Shown one piece after another: positions 28,575 through 37,078 of a stretch of DNA of 64,000 nt (position 1 is the stretch's first letter; each line of letters begins with the position of its first letter). A program made the position numbers and the translations under genes. The notes beneath the pieces were generated by a model. That model did not search any database. It had not been told where the DNA came from and saw only the letters and a list, made by a program, of their open reading frames with translations. This DNA comes from Pseudoalteromonas galatheae (lineage in GTDB: Bacteria > Pseudomonadota > Gammaproteobacteria > Enterobacterales > Alteromonadaceae): positions 3,114,501 through 3,178,500 of the forward strand of contig NZ_PNCO02000001.1 of NCBI RefSeq assembly GCF_005886105.2, read 5' to 3'.

Positions 28575-29465
28575 CTAAAAACGATAGCTAGTTACTGTCT
28601 CAACAAGCTGTTTTGCCGTTTTCTCACCTTTAACACATTGCTGCACCAAGGATTTTGGATAAACATATATATGTTTATTGTTAGCATTACTGAGTTCGCT
28701 GTAAATAAAGCTTATGTGCTCATTTCTAGGTAAACGTCTTAAACCCGCACCATAGTCACATAAGCTTCGGGCTAAGCTGGTTACTAGCATTTTCTCGAGT
28801 GCTCGCTGCTTTTCTGCTTTCTCTTTCGCGCGTTTGACCCGTGAAGCCTCAAGACTCGCTTTCAGCTTATCTTTAAGGTCTTTTAATTCCGAATCCTTAA
28901 GTGAAAGCTTTTCTATGCGCTTTTCAACTTCTCTCAATGACTCGGTAAATTCTTTTACTTGATCATCACTTTCGTGCCTTTTCGCAAACTCTAATTCCGC
29001 TTTTTGCCGTTCAAGCTCCCGTAATTGAATTCTATTTTCTCTTTCTTTTTCTACGGCTTCGCGAACCTTTTCGGCTCCTGCTCTGACTTTCTCGGCAGCA
29101 TCCGAATAGGCTTGAGAAACAGCTTCAGCTATAGGCTGTGAAATCTCAACTTCCGTGATGTCCATATCGAATTCTGGCAGTTCAAACTCTCCTATTGCTG
29201 CGACATCATCCAGATTGTCGATATGAGAGATCCACTCCAACCGATGCCGACGTTTTAATGCTAGTTCAAACACAACTCCCTGATCTTTCAAATAATAGCC
29301 AGAAACACTACGAATTTGATCTTGCGTGTCATGCTGCAGTGCACTTAGCAGTACCCGCTCAAAAATAGCAACCTCGCGCTTTAGCGCTTCATCAATAATT
29401 TGGGCTTGGGCAAGGCTTGTAGTAATGGCAGCGACAGCGCCAAAACAAAATGGAATTAACTTCAT
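28575..29465 (-). CDS. Exported coiled-coil protein of ECF sigma operon
   Basis: 296 residues, not recognised. Signal peptide cut near SLAQAQ (about 22). The mature N-terminal region (25-110) looks folded; residues about 115-220 are a long charged coiled coil rich in Glu, Lys and Arg (repeated EKVREAVEKERENR-like heptads); the tail contains two cysteines. It overlaps the end of the anti-sigma-like gene by 4 bp, so the three genes form an operon. By position it may be a periplasmic input or effector of the sigma system. Confidence 0.75.
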   Translation of the reverse strand: MKLIPFCFGAVAAITTSLAQAQIIDEALKREVAIFERVLLSALQHDTQDQIRSVSGYYLKDQGVVFELALKRRHRLEWISHIDNLDDVAAIGEFELPEFDMDITEVEISQPIAEAVSQAYSDAAEKVRAGAEKVREAVEKERENRIQLRELERQKAELEFAKRHESDDQVKEFTESLREVEKRIEKLSLKDSELKDLKDKLKASLEASRVKRAKEKAEKQRALEKMLVTSLARSLCDYGAGLRRLPRNEHISFIYSELSNANNKHIYVYPKSLVQQCVKGEKTAKQLVETVTSYRF

Positions 29466-30034
29466 GGTTTACCTCGATACTGTGCTAAATTTTGTGTCGG
29501 TGTCTGCTCAACTTGCTCTGCTAACTCATTCAATTGCAGCCTAAGTAGAGCTTGATCTTGCGCTCTTTGTGCCTGGATCAGATCAACGAGATTATTCATT
29601 GCCAAACTGCGCTCTTTACGGTTTTGTTCAACCACTTGAGTTGCTAACTTGGCAAGCGTGGCTTGATCTATTGGCTTAGTCTCATCAAGTTTTGCAAGCA
29701 TGTTCTGTATAGCACTTTGCTGCTGTGCCAATTGCGTTTGTTGAACGCTCAACTGTTGGTGTAAGCCTAAATTCTGTAACCAAAGTCCCGAGACACCAAG
29801 CCCAACAACCAGCCAAGCTGCGACGGCAGCCACTGGCCAAGCGCGAGTTTGATGTCGCAAAGTGAGCTGTGATGGAGGGGCTTGCTCTTCAAAGCTAGCA
29901 GCATGCTTCTGCCAAGTAACAGCAGCATTCATCATTTCCCGGTACTCACTACTGGCCTGAAGTTCAGCCAACTCTGACTCAGTCAGTACTTCACCATCTA
30001 ACCACTGCTCGAATAAGTGTGCTAATTTAGCCAT
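29462..30034 (-). CDS. Putative anti-sigma factor, one membrane helix
   Basis: About 190 residues from ATG 30034, chosen because GAGG lies 8 bases before it. A short cytosolic N-terminus (1-62) is followed by one helix (about 66-86, AWPVAAVAAWLVVGLGVSG) and a Gln-rich periplasmic coiled coil (90-180). The layout and position directly after an ECF sigma gene, overlapping its end by 8 bp, indicate an anti-sigma factor. It lacks the HxxxCxxC zinc motif of typical ZAS anti-sigma domains, so the contact with sigma would be different. Confidence 0.75.
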   Translation of the reverse strand: MAKLAHLFEQWLDGEVLTESELAELQASSEYREMMNAAVTWQKHAASFEEQAPPSQLTLRHQTRAWPVAAVAAWLVVGLGVSGLWLQNLGLHQQLSVQQTQLAQQQSAIQNMLAKLDETKPIDQATLAKLATQVVEQNRKERSLAMNNLVDLIQAQRAQDQALLRLQLNELAEQVEQTPTQNLAQYRGKP

Positions 30035-30575
30035 GTTTTTGCACCTCAAGTTGCCCTTTCATCTTACCTAGCGCACTGTATAGCCTAGCCTTCACCGTAT
30101 TACTTGATAACTCAAGCTGCTGTGCAATTTCATCAAAAGTGTAATATTGGAAAAACTTTAGCTCTACGACAATCCGCTGCTCAAATGGTAGCTGTTTCAG
30201 CGCAATATATATCTCTTCGTTACTTTGCTGTTGCACTATTTTGGTATCAGGTCCGTATTGTGAAGTCTCAGGTTCTTTACCTTCAATCGATTCAAACTTA
30301 TGTTTTCGCATGTGATCCACAATCCTTGCATGGGTGATTTTAAATACCCAAGTCGAGAACTTAGCATCACCATTAAAGGTATGCAGATTTCGATACATAC
30401 TTAAAAATACATCTTGAGCAATATCTAGCGCGTCTTGCGGATTGCCAACCAGCCTCAAACATTGGTTATACACACGGCTATGATGCTGGGCGCAAAGCTT
30501 TGACCATGCTCCTTGATTACCTTGCAGTGCTCTTTTTATTAATTGTTTTTCGCTGTTAAAAAACACGCAGTCCAC
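30027..30575 (-). CDS. ECF-type RNA polymerase sigma factor
   Basis: 182 residues, GTG start. Region 2 (about 18-90) includes QDALDIAQDVFLSMYRNLHTF and KFSTWVFKITHARIVDHMRK; region 4 (about 120-175) includes LPFEQRIVVELKFFQYYTFDEIAQQLELS (split here by family helix boundaries) with SNTVKARLYSALGKMK as the recognition helix. No region 3, hence the extracytoplasmic-function class. It is followed by the anti-sigma-like and coiled-coil genes. Stimulus and target promoters are not evident. Confidence 0.93.
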   Translation of the reverse strand: MDCVFFNSEKQLIKRALQGNQGAWSKLCAQHHSRVYNQCLRLVGNPQDALDIAQDVFLSMYRNLHTFNGDAKFSTWVFKITHARIVDHMRKHKFESIEGKEPETSQYGPDTKIVQQQSNEEIYIALKQLPFEQRIVVELKFFQYYTFDEIAQQLELSSNTVKARLYSALGKMKGQLEVQKHG

Positions 30576-30648
30576 TCATCCAATCTTCTCACTAACTATT
30601 AATCGTAGCGGCTGCAAAAAAAGTTGTAGGGGCGGAAAAATTTTTGCA

Positions 30649-30672
30649 AAAAAAAGCACCTTTAAGGTGCCT
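30649..30672 (-). terminator. Terminator after oxyR
   Basis: On the minus strand AGGCACC, loop TTAAA, GGTGC followed by eight T residues, just past the oxyR stop; it isolates oxyR from the sigma operon. Confidence 0.85.
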
Positions 30673-30688
30673 TTCATATTCATTACTA

Positions 30689-31600
30689 TTACTTAGACTG
30701 ACATTGACCACTGATGTAGCCACCAACAAAGTCACTAAACAGTCTAAAATCTCTGATCCGCCCGGTAGTACGACGCCAAATCAAACCAATCTCACGATAT
30801 GCATGATCTTGCGGTGGCATAGCCACTAAAGGTTTCCCCTCCAAAATCCCTGCATTGATAGCCATTTGAGGCAAAAATGTCACGCCATTTTTGTATTCCA
30901 CCATACTTAATAAAGTATGTAGGTTTGCCGCCTCAAATGGATTAATGCATGCGCTACGATTTAAGTGGCAAGCGCTAAGTGCATGACCGGTCATGCAGTG
31001 CTCTTTTTCGAGTAAAAATACACTTTGCTCAGGCAGCAGATTAAAGTCGTCAATTGGCTCTGGTACACTGTACTCTGCATGTCGAACCAGACTAAAATGA
31101 TCTTTTGCAAGCACTTGAGTATGAAATTTATCCGTTCTATAAGGTAGTGCCAACATTGCCATATCAATATGGCCATGCTCTAGCTTGTCCAGTAAGTTGT
31201 CACTGGTATCTTCAACTAGAACCAAATTAAGCGATTCAAACTCCTTTTTGCACGCCTGATAAAGTGGCGCGGCGATAAAACTGGCAATGGTGGGAATAAT
31301 TCCTAACGTCAACTTACCAGACAATGGGTTTTTGTAGCTTTTAGTCAGCTCTTTAACACTCATGGTGTCATCAATAATTTTCCGAGCTCGCTCAACCACT
31401 TCTTCCCCAATATCGGTAAACATTAGGCTGCGATTTTCGCGTTCAATTAGCTGACATCCCAATGTCTCTTCAAGGTTTTGTATCGCGCTACTTAACGTCG
31501 ACTGACCAATAAAGCATGCTTCCGCTGCACGACCGAAATGTTGGTGCTGATGCACCGCAAGAAGGTATTGTAGTTGTTTGATACTAGGTAGATTCGTCAC
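30689..31600 (-). CDS. oxyR: Hydrogen peroxide-sensing LysR regulator OxyR
   Basis: 303 residues. The winged helix-turn-helix (1-60; HFGRAAEACFIGQSTLSSAIQNLEETLG) and LysR sensor domain are clear. Cys202 and Cys211 in HCMTGHALSAC are nine residues apart, exactly like Cys199/Cys208 of E. coli OxyR, which form the peroxide-sensing disulfide. This separates OxyR from general LysR proteins. Target genes are not in the window. Confidence 0.95.
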   Translation of the reverse strand: MTNLPSIKQLQYLLAVHQHQHFGRAAEACFIGQSTLSSAIQNLEETLGCQLIERENRSLMFTDIGEEVVERARKIIDDTMSVKELTKSYKNPLSGKLTLGIIPTIASFIAAPLYQACKKEFESLNLVLVEDTSDNLLDKLEHGHIDMAMLALPYRTDKFHTQVLAKDHFSLVRHAEYSVPEPIDDFNLLPEQSVFLLEKEHCMTGHALSACHLNRSACINPFEAANLHTLLSMVEYKNGVTFLPQMAINAGILEGKPLVAMPPQDHAYREIGLIWRRTTGRIRDFRLFSDFVGGYISGQCQSK

Positions 31601-31633
31601 AAGCTTTACTCTTAATTTTCAACAGCACAAATA

Positions 31634-31669
31634 AAAAGACCCCAACACCAAAGGTGTTGAGATCTTTTC
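31634..31669. terminator. Bidirectional terminator between pit and oxyR
   Basis: CAACACC, loop TTT or AAA, GGTGTTG core extended by AAAGA/TCTTT arms and flanked by A and T runs. It ends the pit transcript on the minus strand, before oxyR. Confidence 0.8.
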
Positions 31670-31708
31670 AAGCTAAAAGTCTGTCTTTTTGAAAAGTGCG
31701 GTGTATCT

Positions 31709-32977
31709 TTATACGCCGAACACCAATCTCAAAATATAGAATATAACAATAGCAAGGGCAGCACCAACTGGCAATGTAATTACCCAAGAAACTACGATGT
31801 TACGAATAACACCCATGTTTAATGCCGCAATACCACGCGCCATGCCCACACCTAATACCGCACCAACTAGGGTTTGGGTGGTAGAGATTGGTAAGCCTGT
31901 GCCTGATGCAATTACTACTGTTGAAGCAGCGGCAAGTTCAGCTGCGAAGCCGCGGCTTGGAGTAAGGTGGGTGATGCCTTCACCAATAGTTTTGATAACT
32001 TTCTTACCAAGGATCGCAAGACCCGCAACAATACCTAAACCACCTAGAGGTAAGATCCACCAAGCTAGGGCCGCTTTCTTAGCAATTTCACCGTCGTTTT
32101 CAACAATGTTGACCACTGCCGCTAATGGACCAATTGCGTTAGCAACGTCATTCGAACCATGCGCGAATGCCATACAACATGCAGTTAGTACCATAAGGAT
32201 AGCGAATACTTTTTCAACATTGTTGAACTGCATTTGCTTGTCTGCATTGGGATCCATTTTTAGTTTAGCAATCGCTATTTTACCGATAATAGCAATAATA
32301 ATTGCAATCCCGATAGCAAGGGCAAAACCTTCGACAGTGCCGAGTTTAATACCAATATGCTTAAGGCCTTTTTTGATAGTAACCAAAGACATAACAAAGC
32401 CCGCTAGACCCATGTAAATAGGCACAAAACGTTTAGCATTTTCTAGTGGTTTATTGGTATCGAAGATGAGCTTCTGGGCACTCATAAAGATGAGATAGGC
32501 AATAAAGCCGGAAATAGCGGGGGTGACAATCCAGCTACCAACTATACCTGCAACCTTGCCCCATTGGATTGCTTCACTGCCCACGGCAACTAACGCGAAA
32601 CCAATGATTGCACCAATGATTGAGTGTGTCGTAGATACAGGCCAACCTAACATTGAAGCCATCAATAGCCAGCTACCCGCAGCGAAAAGTGCAGAGATCA
32701 TTCCTAATATCATCAGTTCAGGAATATCAATGAAAGGAGTAGAATCTATGATCCCTTTTCGGATCGTTGATGTTACCTCACCACCAGCAAGATAAGCACC
32801 AGCGAACTCGAAGATCATAGCAATAATAATTGCTTGTTTAATGGTAAGTGCTTTTGAACCTACCGAAGTACCCATAGCATTCGCAACATCGTTTGCGCCA
32901 ATACCATAAGCCATAAAGAAACCAACTGCTGCGGCAATTAAAACCAATACAGTGCCGTAGGATGCAATGATATCCAT
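31709..32977 (-). CDS. Low-affinity inorganic phosphate transporter, PiT family
   Basis: 422 residues with about ten membrane helices. The two PiT signature repeats are GANDVANAMGTSVGSKALT near residue 27 and AHGSNDVANAIGPLA near 275. PiT proteins co-transport metal-phosphate with protons or sodium. It lies 36 bases downstream of the DUF47 gene, a common PiT partner, and near the high-affinity pst genes. Confidence 0.95.
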   Translation of the reverse strand: MDIIASYGTVLVLIAAAVGFFMAYGIGANDVANAMGTSVGSKALTIKQAIIIAMIFEFAGAYLAGGEVTSTIRKGIIDSTPFIDIPELMILGMISALFAAGSWLLMASMLGWPVSTTHSIIGAIIGFALVAVGSEAIQWGKVAGIVGSWIVTPAISGFIAYLIFMSAQKLIFDTNKPLENAKRFVPIYMGLAGFVMSLVTIKKGLKHIGIKLGTVEGFALAIGIAIIIAIIGKIAIAKLKMDPNADKQMQFNNVEKVFAILMVLTACCMAFAHGSNDVANAIGPLAAVVNIVENDGEIAKKAALAWWILPLGGLGIVAGLAILGKKVIKTIGEGITHLTPSRGFAAELAAASTVVIASGTGLPISTTQTLVGAVLGVGMARGIAALNMGVIRNIVVSWVITLPVGAALAIVIFYILRLVFGV

Positions 32978-33013
32978 AAGAAACCTTACTTTATTTTAAA
33001 AGATCGATTTTTA

Positions 33014-33691
33014 TTAACGAGCTAACATCAGCTCAAGACGTGAACCAACGCGCTCTGCGATATCTGCAAGCCCACCTACCCATTCAATGATCTTGTATAA
33101 GAACATCGCATCAATTGGATTAAGCTCGCTTTCAACAGCGCGTAACTCTCGACGAATTTTGATTTGCATATCGTCGGTATCTTGCTCGATGGCATCAAGC
33201 TCAACTAGCATTTTTTCAACTAAAGTGACTTCACGGCCTCTAAAGCCTGTCTCAAGCAGTTCATCAAACTCGTTAATCGCTTCTGATGCTTGTTTAGTTG
33301 CGTCCACACAACGCGTGACGTAAGCAAGAAAGTCTTTTTGAATGGATTCAGGGATGACCATTTCACGACCGATAACGCGACCTGCGATATCTTTCGCTTT
33401 GTTGGCTATCTTATCTTGGTGGGTGATAAGTTCCAGTAAGTCAGTCCGTTCTACTGGCATGAATAAACCACGAGGCAAATGTAAGCGTACTTCACGCTTG
33501 AGTTCATCTGCTTCACGCTCTAGGTTGCGGATTTCAATGCGAATTGCATCTGCTTCTGTCCACTCCCCTTTGAAGACATGGTTAAAAAATGGGATCAAAG
33601 CCGCACTGGCCTGATGGACTATTTTTATATGCTCTTCAATTGGCTTAATAGGAGATTTAGCAAATACCCCTAAAAACGCGTTACTAGGCAT
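33014..33691 (-). CDS. DUF47 / TIGR00153 PhoU-like partner of PiT
   Basis: 225 residues, all helical, with PhoU-like three-helix repeats. The start MPSNAFLGVFAKSPIKPIEEH and the segment IRNLEREADELKREVRLHLPRGLFMPVERTDL-type region (about 50-85) are characteristic of the TIGR00153/DUF47 family. Members are usually adjacent to PiT transporters and are thought to modulate them. Co-transcribed with the downstream permease gene. Confidence 0.92.
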   Translation of the reverse strand: MPSNAFLGVFAKSPIKPIEEHIKIVHQASAALIPFFNHVFKGEWTEADAIRIEIRNLEREADELKREVRLHLPRGLFMPVERTDLLELITHQDKIANKAKDIAGRVIGREMVIPESIQKDFLAYVTRCVDATKQASEAINEFDELLETGFRGREVTLVEKMLVELDAIEQDTDDMQIKIRRELRAVESELNPIDAMFLYKIIEWVGGLADIAERVGSRLELMLAR

Positions 33692-33798
33692 AACTGACCC
33701 TTAAATCATATTTGTATGCATGTGCAGAGAGTAATTTTACAGCATTGAGCGCCGTTGTGAACGGTTTTATTGCAAGTTTAGATGAACTTACTATGAAA

Positions 33799-33819
33799 TT
33801 GCGCGCCGAAAGCGCGCAA
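33799..33819 (-). terminator. GC-rich hairpin after phoU
   Basis: TTGCGCGC, loop CGAAA, GCGCGCAA: 8-bp stem 15 bases after the phoU stop on the minus strand, with a weak T tract; probable end of the pst-phoU transcript. Confidence 0.65.
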
Positions 33820-33833
33820 CTAGTTGATAAGCA

Positions 33834-34535
33834 TCACAAGGTTTTTGCGATATCTTCTTGAGATGTATGGCGAATATCTTTGCCATTTACGAAATAAATC
33901 ACGTATTCCGCAATATTCTGACAACGATCGCCTATACGCTCCAATGAGCGCACAGACCAAATTAAATCCATGATTTTTGGAATAGAGCGTGGGTCTTCCA
34001 TCATATAGGTCATAATTTGACGCGTTACGGCTTCGTATTCACGGTCCACTTTGGCATCAGCTTTATGCACTTCAAATGCCTTTTGCGCGTCCATACGAGC
34101 AAACGCGTCAAGCACATCATGCAGCATTTGCGACACTTGGCGGCCCATGTTGTCAATATTTACCAATAAGTCTTGCTGATCTTTGGTAAACGAATCCAAC
34201 GCAACTTTGGCAATTCGCTCAGCTTCGTCTCCGATACGTTCAAGATCTGCAATCGTTTTTGCGATGGCAACGACCAAACGCAAGTCACTGGCTGCGGGCT
34301 GTCTTTTCGCAATTATACGTGTACATTCTTCGTCAATATTCACTTCCATCGCATTGACTTTGTAGTCGTTCTGACTGACTTTTTTCGCTTTTTCAGCATC
34401 ATTGTGGTTAACCGCATCAAGCGCAGTGTTTAATTGCTGCTCTACCAGTCCACCCATACTGAGTACGTGATTTCTCACGTTTTCTAGCTCTTCATTAAAG
34501 CGGCCAGAAATGTGCTTATTAATATTGTGTTCCAT
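33834..34535 (-). CDS. phoU: Phosphate signalling protein PhoU
   Basis: 233 residues made of two PhoU helical repeats (about 15-110 and 120-215), with metal-binding-like motifs ERIGDEAERIA and ERIGDRCQNIAEY. PhoU links the Pst transporter to the PhoR/PhoB two-component system and represses it when phosphate is plentiful. Last gene of pstC-pstA-pstB-phoU. Confidence 0.97.
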   Translation of the reverse strand: MEHNINKHISGRFNEELENVRNHVLSMGGLVEQQLNTALDAVNHNDAEKAKKVSQNDYKVNAMEVNIDEECTRIIAKRQPAASDLRLVVAIAKTIADLERIGDEAERIAKVALDSFTKDQQDLLVNIDNMGRQVSQMLHDVLDAFARMDAQKAFEVHKADAKVDREYEAVTRQIMTYMMEDPRSIPKIMDLIWSVRSLERIGDRCQNIAEYVIYFVNGKDIRHTSQEDIAKTL

Positions 34536-34558
34536 GATATTCTCCTCGCAAGCTCGTC

Positions 34559-35386
34559 TTAACCGTAACGACCTGTAATATAGTCTTCTGTTTTCTTCTT
34601 AGACGGCGTGGTGAATAAGGTATTGGTATCTGCATACTCAATTAACTCACCCATATACATAAACGCAGTTTGATCAGATACACGCGCAGCTTGCTGCATG
34701 TTATGTGTAACGATAACTACAGTATACTTGTTTTTCAGATCGTTAATGAGTTCTTCGATAACCAATGTTGAAATCGGATCGAGTGCTGATGTTGGTTCAT
34801 CAAGTAGCAACACTTCAGGTTCAATCGCGATAGAGCGAGCAATCACCAAACGCTGCTGCTGACCACCGGATAAACCAAATGCACTGTCATGAAGTCGGTC
34901 TTTTACTTCATCCCAAAGCGCGGCGCCACGGAGTGACTTTTCAACCACTTCGTCTAACTTACGCTTATCTTTGATACCTTGCAGGCGCAGACCATAAACC
35001 ACATTCTCATAAATAGATTTAGGGAAAGGGTTTGGCCTTTGGAATACCATGCCTACGTTACGGCGCAGTGCCGCAACATCTACGCTCTTGTCATAAATGT
35101 TCTGCCCTTGAAGGTTAATTTCTCCTTCAATACGACAGCTATCAACCAGGTCGTTCATGCGGTTAATACAACGCAGTAACGTTGACTTACCGCAACCTGA
35201 TGGACCGATAAATGCGGTTACTTGCCCTTTTGGGATCAACATATTGACGTTGCTAAGGGCTTGTTTATCACCATAGTAAAGATCTAGGTTTTTGATCTCT
35301 AGTGCGGTGAGTTCTGGACTTAAGTTTGCTAAATCAAGCTTGTTATTGCCGTTTGCTTGATTGACTTCTGGCGCTACTGTAATCAT
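34559..35386 (-). CDS. pstB: Phosphate ABC transporter ATP-binding protein
   Basis: 275 residues. Walker [10 protein letters not shown] near 60, signature LSGGQQQR near 170, Walker [13 protein letters not shown] near 190 and the switch histidine in [25 protein letters not shown] and the C-terminal DYITGRYG are typical of PstB rather than other ABC ATPases. A 20-residue N-terminal extension precedes the core. Lies between pstA and phoU. Confidence 0.98.
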   Translation of the reverse strand: MITVAPEVNQANGNNKLDLANLSPELTALEIKNLDLYYGDKQALSNVNMLIPKGQVTAFIGPSGCGKSTLLRCINRMNDLVDSCRIEGEINLQGQNIYDKSVDVAALRRNVGMVFQRPNPFPKSIYENVVYGLRLQGIKDKRKLDEVVEKSLRGAALWDEVKDRLHDSAFGLSGGQQQRLVIARSIAIEPEVLLLDEPTSALDPISTLVIEELINDLKNKYTVVIVTHNMQQAARVSDQTAFMYMGELIEYADTNTLFTTPSKKKTEDYITGRYG

Positions 35387-35413
35387 GTTTTTACCTATTA
35401 AAAATCTTTACTG

Positions 35414-37063
35414 TTAATGCTCTAACGATCTGAACTTTTCGCGTAAGTGGTTACGAATACCAATCGCTGTGATATTCAGTGCAATAATCACTGTAACCAA
35501 TAGGAACGCGGTTGCATAAACCAAAGGTCTAGCAGCTTCAACATTCGGGCTTTGGAAGCCAACATCATAAATATGGAACCCTAAGTGCATAAACTTACGA
35601 TCCAAGTGAATATAGGGGAAGTTTCCGTCTAGTGGTAGTGTAGGTGCCATCTTTACTACACCAACTAGCATAAGAGGAGCTACCTCGCCCGCAGCACGTG
35701 CGACAGCAAGAATAAGACCCGTCATAATTGCCGGACTTGCCATTGGTACTATGATCCGCCATAGAGTTTCTGCTTGAGTTGCACCAAGCGCAAGTGAACC
35801 ATGACGCACTGAGCTTGGGATCCGAGACAAGCCTTCCTCCGTGGATACAATAACCACTGGTAAAGTAAGAATGGCAAGTGTAAGTGCAGACCAAATCACA
35901 CCAGGTGTACCAAATACAGGGCTTGGCGCTGCCTCAGGATAAAAGAGTTCGTCAATTGAGCCGCCCAGCATATAAACAAAGAATCCTAAGCCAAATACCC
36001 CATATACAATAGATGGAACACCTGCGAGATTTATTACCGCGATGCGGATCATCTTAGTCACGGCATTCTTTGCTGCATATTCATGGAGATAGATAGCAGC
36101 AACCACACCAAAGGGTGTCACGATCACTGCCATCAGCATAACCATAAATACCGTACCGAAGATTGCTGGGAATACCCCACCTTCGGTGTTCGCCTCGCGC
36201 GGATCATCGCTCACAAATTTGCTAATTTGCACTAAGTAGTGGCCCGCTTTGGCAAAAAAGCCCATGTCATTAGGAAACCAAACATCCAATACTTGGTACA
36301 GCGGTAAAATTACTTCTTCGCCGCGCATATCGCGAACAACGACTTGGTCACGCTTTGCTTGCTTTCTTAGTTCAAAAAGACGCTTTTCGAATACTTTGTA
36401 ATCTTCACGCAGCTCTGCACGGCGTGCATTAAGTTCTGCTAGCTTCTCATCAGTCAGTTCGTTATCTAACTGATATGACTTTTCTTTTAAGCGTAAGCGC
36501 TCAAGTTCATAGTTAATATGGCCGATTTCACTGTTTTGTAGATCTAGTGCCTCTTCATTTAGATCTACGGCACGCTCAACTAACTCATGCAGTTTTTTAA
36601 CTGGTTGCTCCGTAACAACTTTGCCATCCTCTAAAACGCGGGCAACATAACCATAGAAATTACCATTTTTACTACGCTCAAATACCGCTAATTCCGCTGG
36701 TGTAGACTGGCTTTTGATGTCTGTTGATAACACCCAACGGAAATCAAGCTCTACGTATTCACGGTTACCTGTTTTTAATAGTAAACGCTCAACATTTTCA
36801 CCTTCATATCCAGACAGATCATATCCAGCCGCTTCCAGACGAGATTTTGGTACCATCTCACGATCGTATATTTCACCAATTACCGTTTGCTTAGCAACTG
36901 AGCCGTCGAGATGCATTTCTACAACTTCTGATGGCCAAAAGAAGCTCAATCCTTTCCACGCTATCATCGCAAGTAGTCCAATTACTGAAATCAAACTAAT
37001 ACTGACCGCGCCACCTGTCATCCAGATCCACGGAGAACCTGACTTAAACCACTGTTTTACCAT
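35414..37063 (-). CDS. pstA: Phosphate ABC transporter permease PstA, long form
   Basis: 549 residues, nearly twice the E. coli length. A first helix (about 14-35) is followed by a long extra region (about 40-290) rich in charged helices and a coiled coil near 170-240, then the standard permease core with helices from about 295 on and the EAA-like loop SLALGATQAETLWRIIVPMASPAIMTG near 415. Long PstA forms occur in marine gammaproteobacteria. It starts 15 bases after pstC and would pair with it. Confidence 0.95.
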   Translation of the reverse strand: MVKQWFKSGSPWIWMTGGAVSISLISVIGLLAMIAWKGLSFFWPSEVVEMHLDGSVAKQTVIGEIYDREMVPKSRLEAAGYDLSGYEGENVERLLLKTGNREYVELDFRWVLSTDIKSQSTPAELAVFERSKNGNFYGYVARVLEDGKVVTEQPVKKLHELVERAVDLNEEALDLQNSEIGHINYELERLRLKEKSYQLDNELTDEKLAELNARRAELREDYKVFEKRLFELRKQAKRDQVVVRDMRGEEVILPLYQVLDVWFPNDMGFFAKAGHYLVQISKFVSDDPREANTEGGVFPAIFGTVFMVMLMAVIVTPFGVVAAIYLHEYAAKNAVTKMIRIAVINLAGVPSIVYGVFGLGFFVYMLGGSIDELFYPEAAPSPVFGTPGVIWSALTLAILTLPVVIVSTEEGLSRIPSSVRHGSLALGATQAETLWRIIVPMASPAIMTGLILAVARAAGEVAPLMLVGVVKMAPTLPLDGNFPYIHLDRKFMHLGFHIYDVGFQSPNVEAARPLVYATAFLLVTVIIALNITAIGIRNHLREKFRSLEH

Positions 37064-37078
37064 GTCATGTCACTCCAA

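Noticed and set aside
31797..32417. 206-codon plus-strand frame opposite the PiT permease gene
   Set aside because: It is a shadow of the highly hydrophobic permease in the antisense frame; composition is low-complexity Ile/Pro/Ala and no ribosome site or family resemblance exists.
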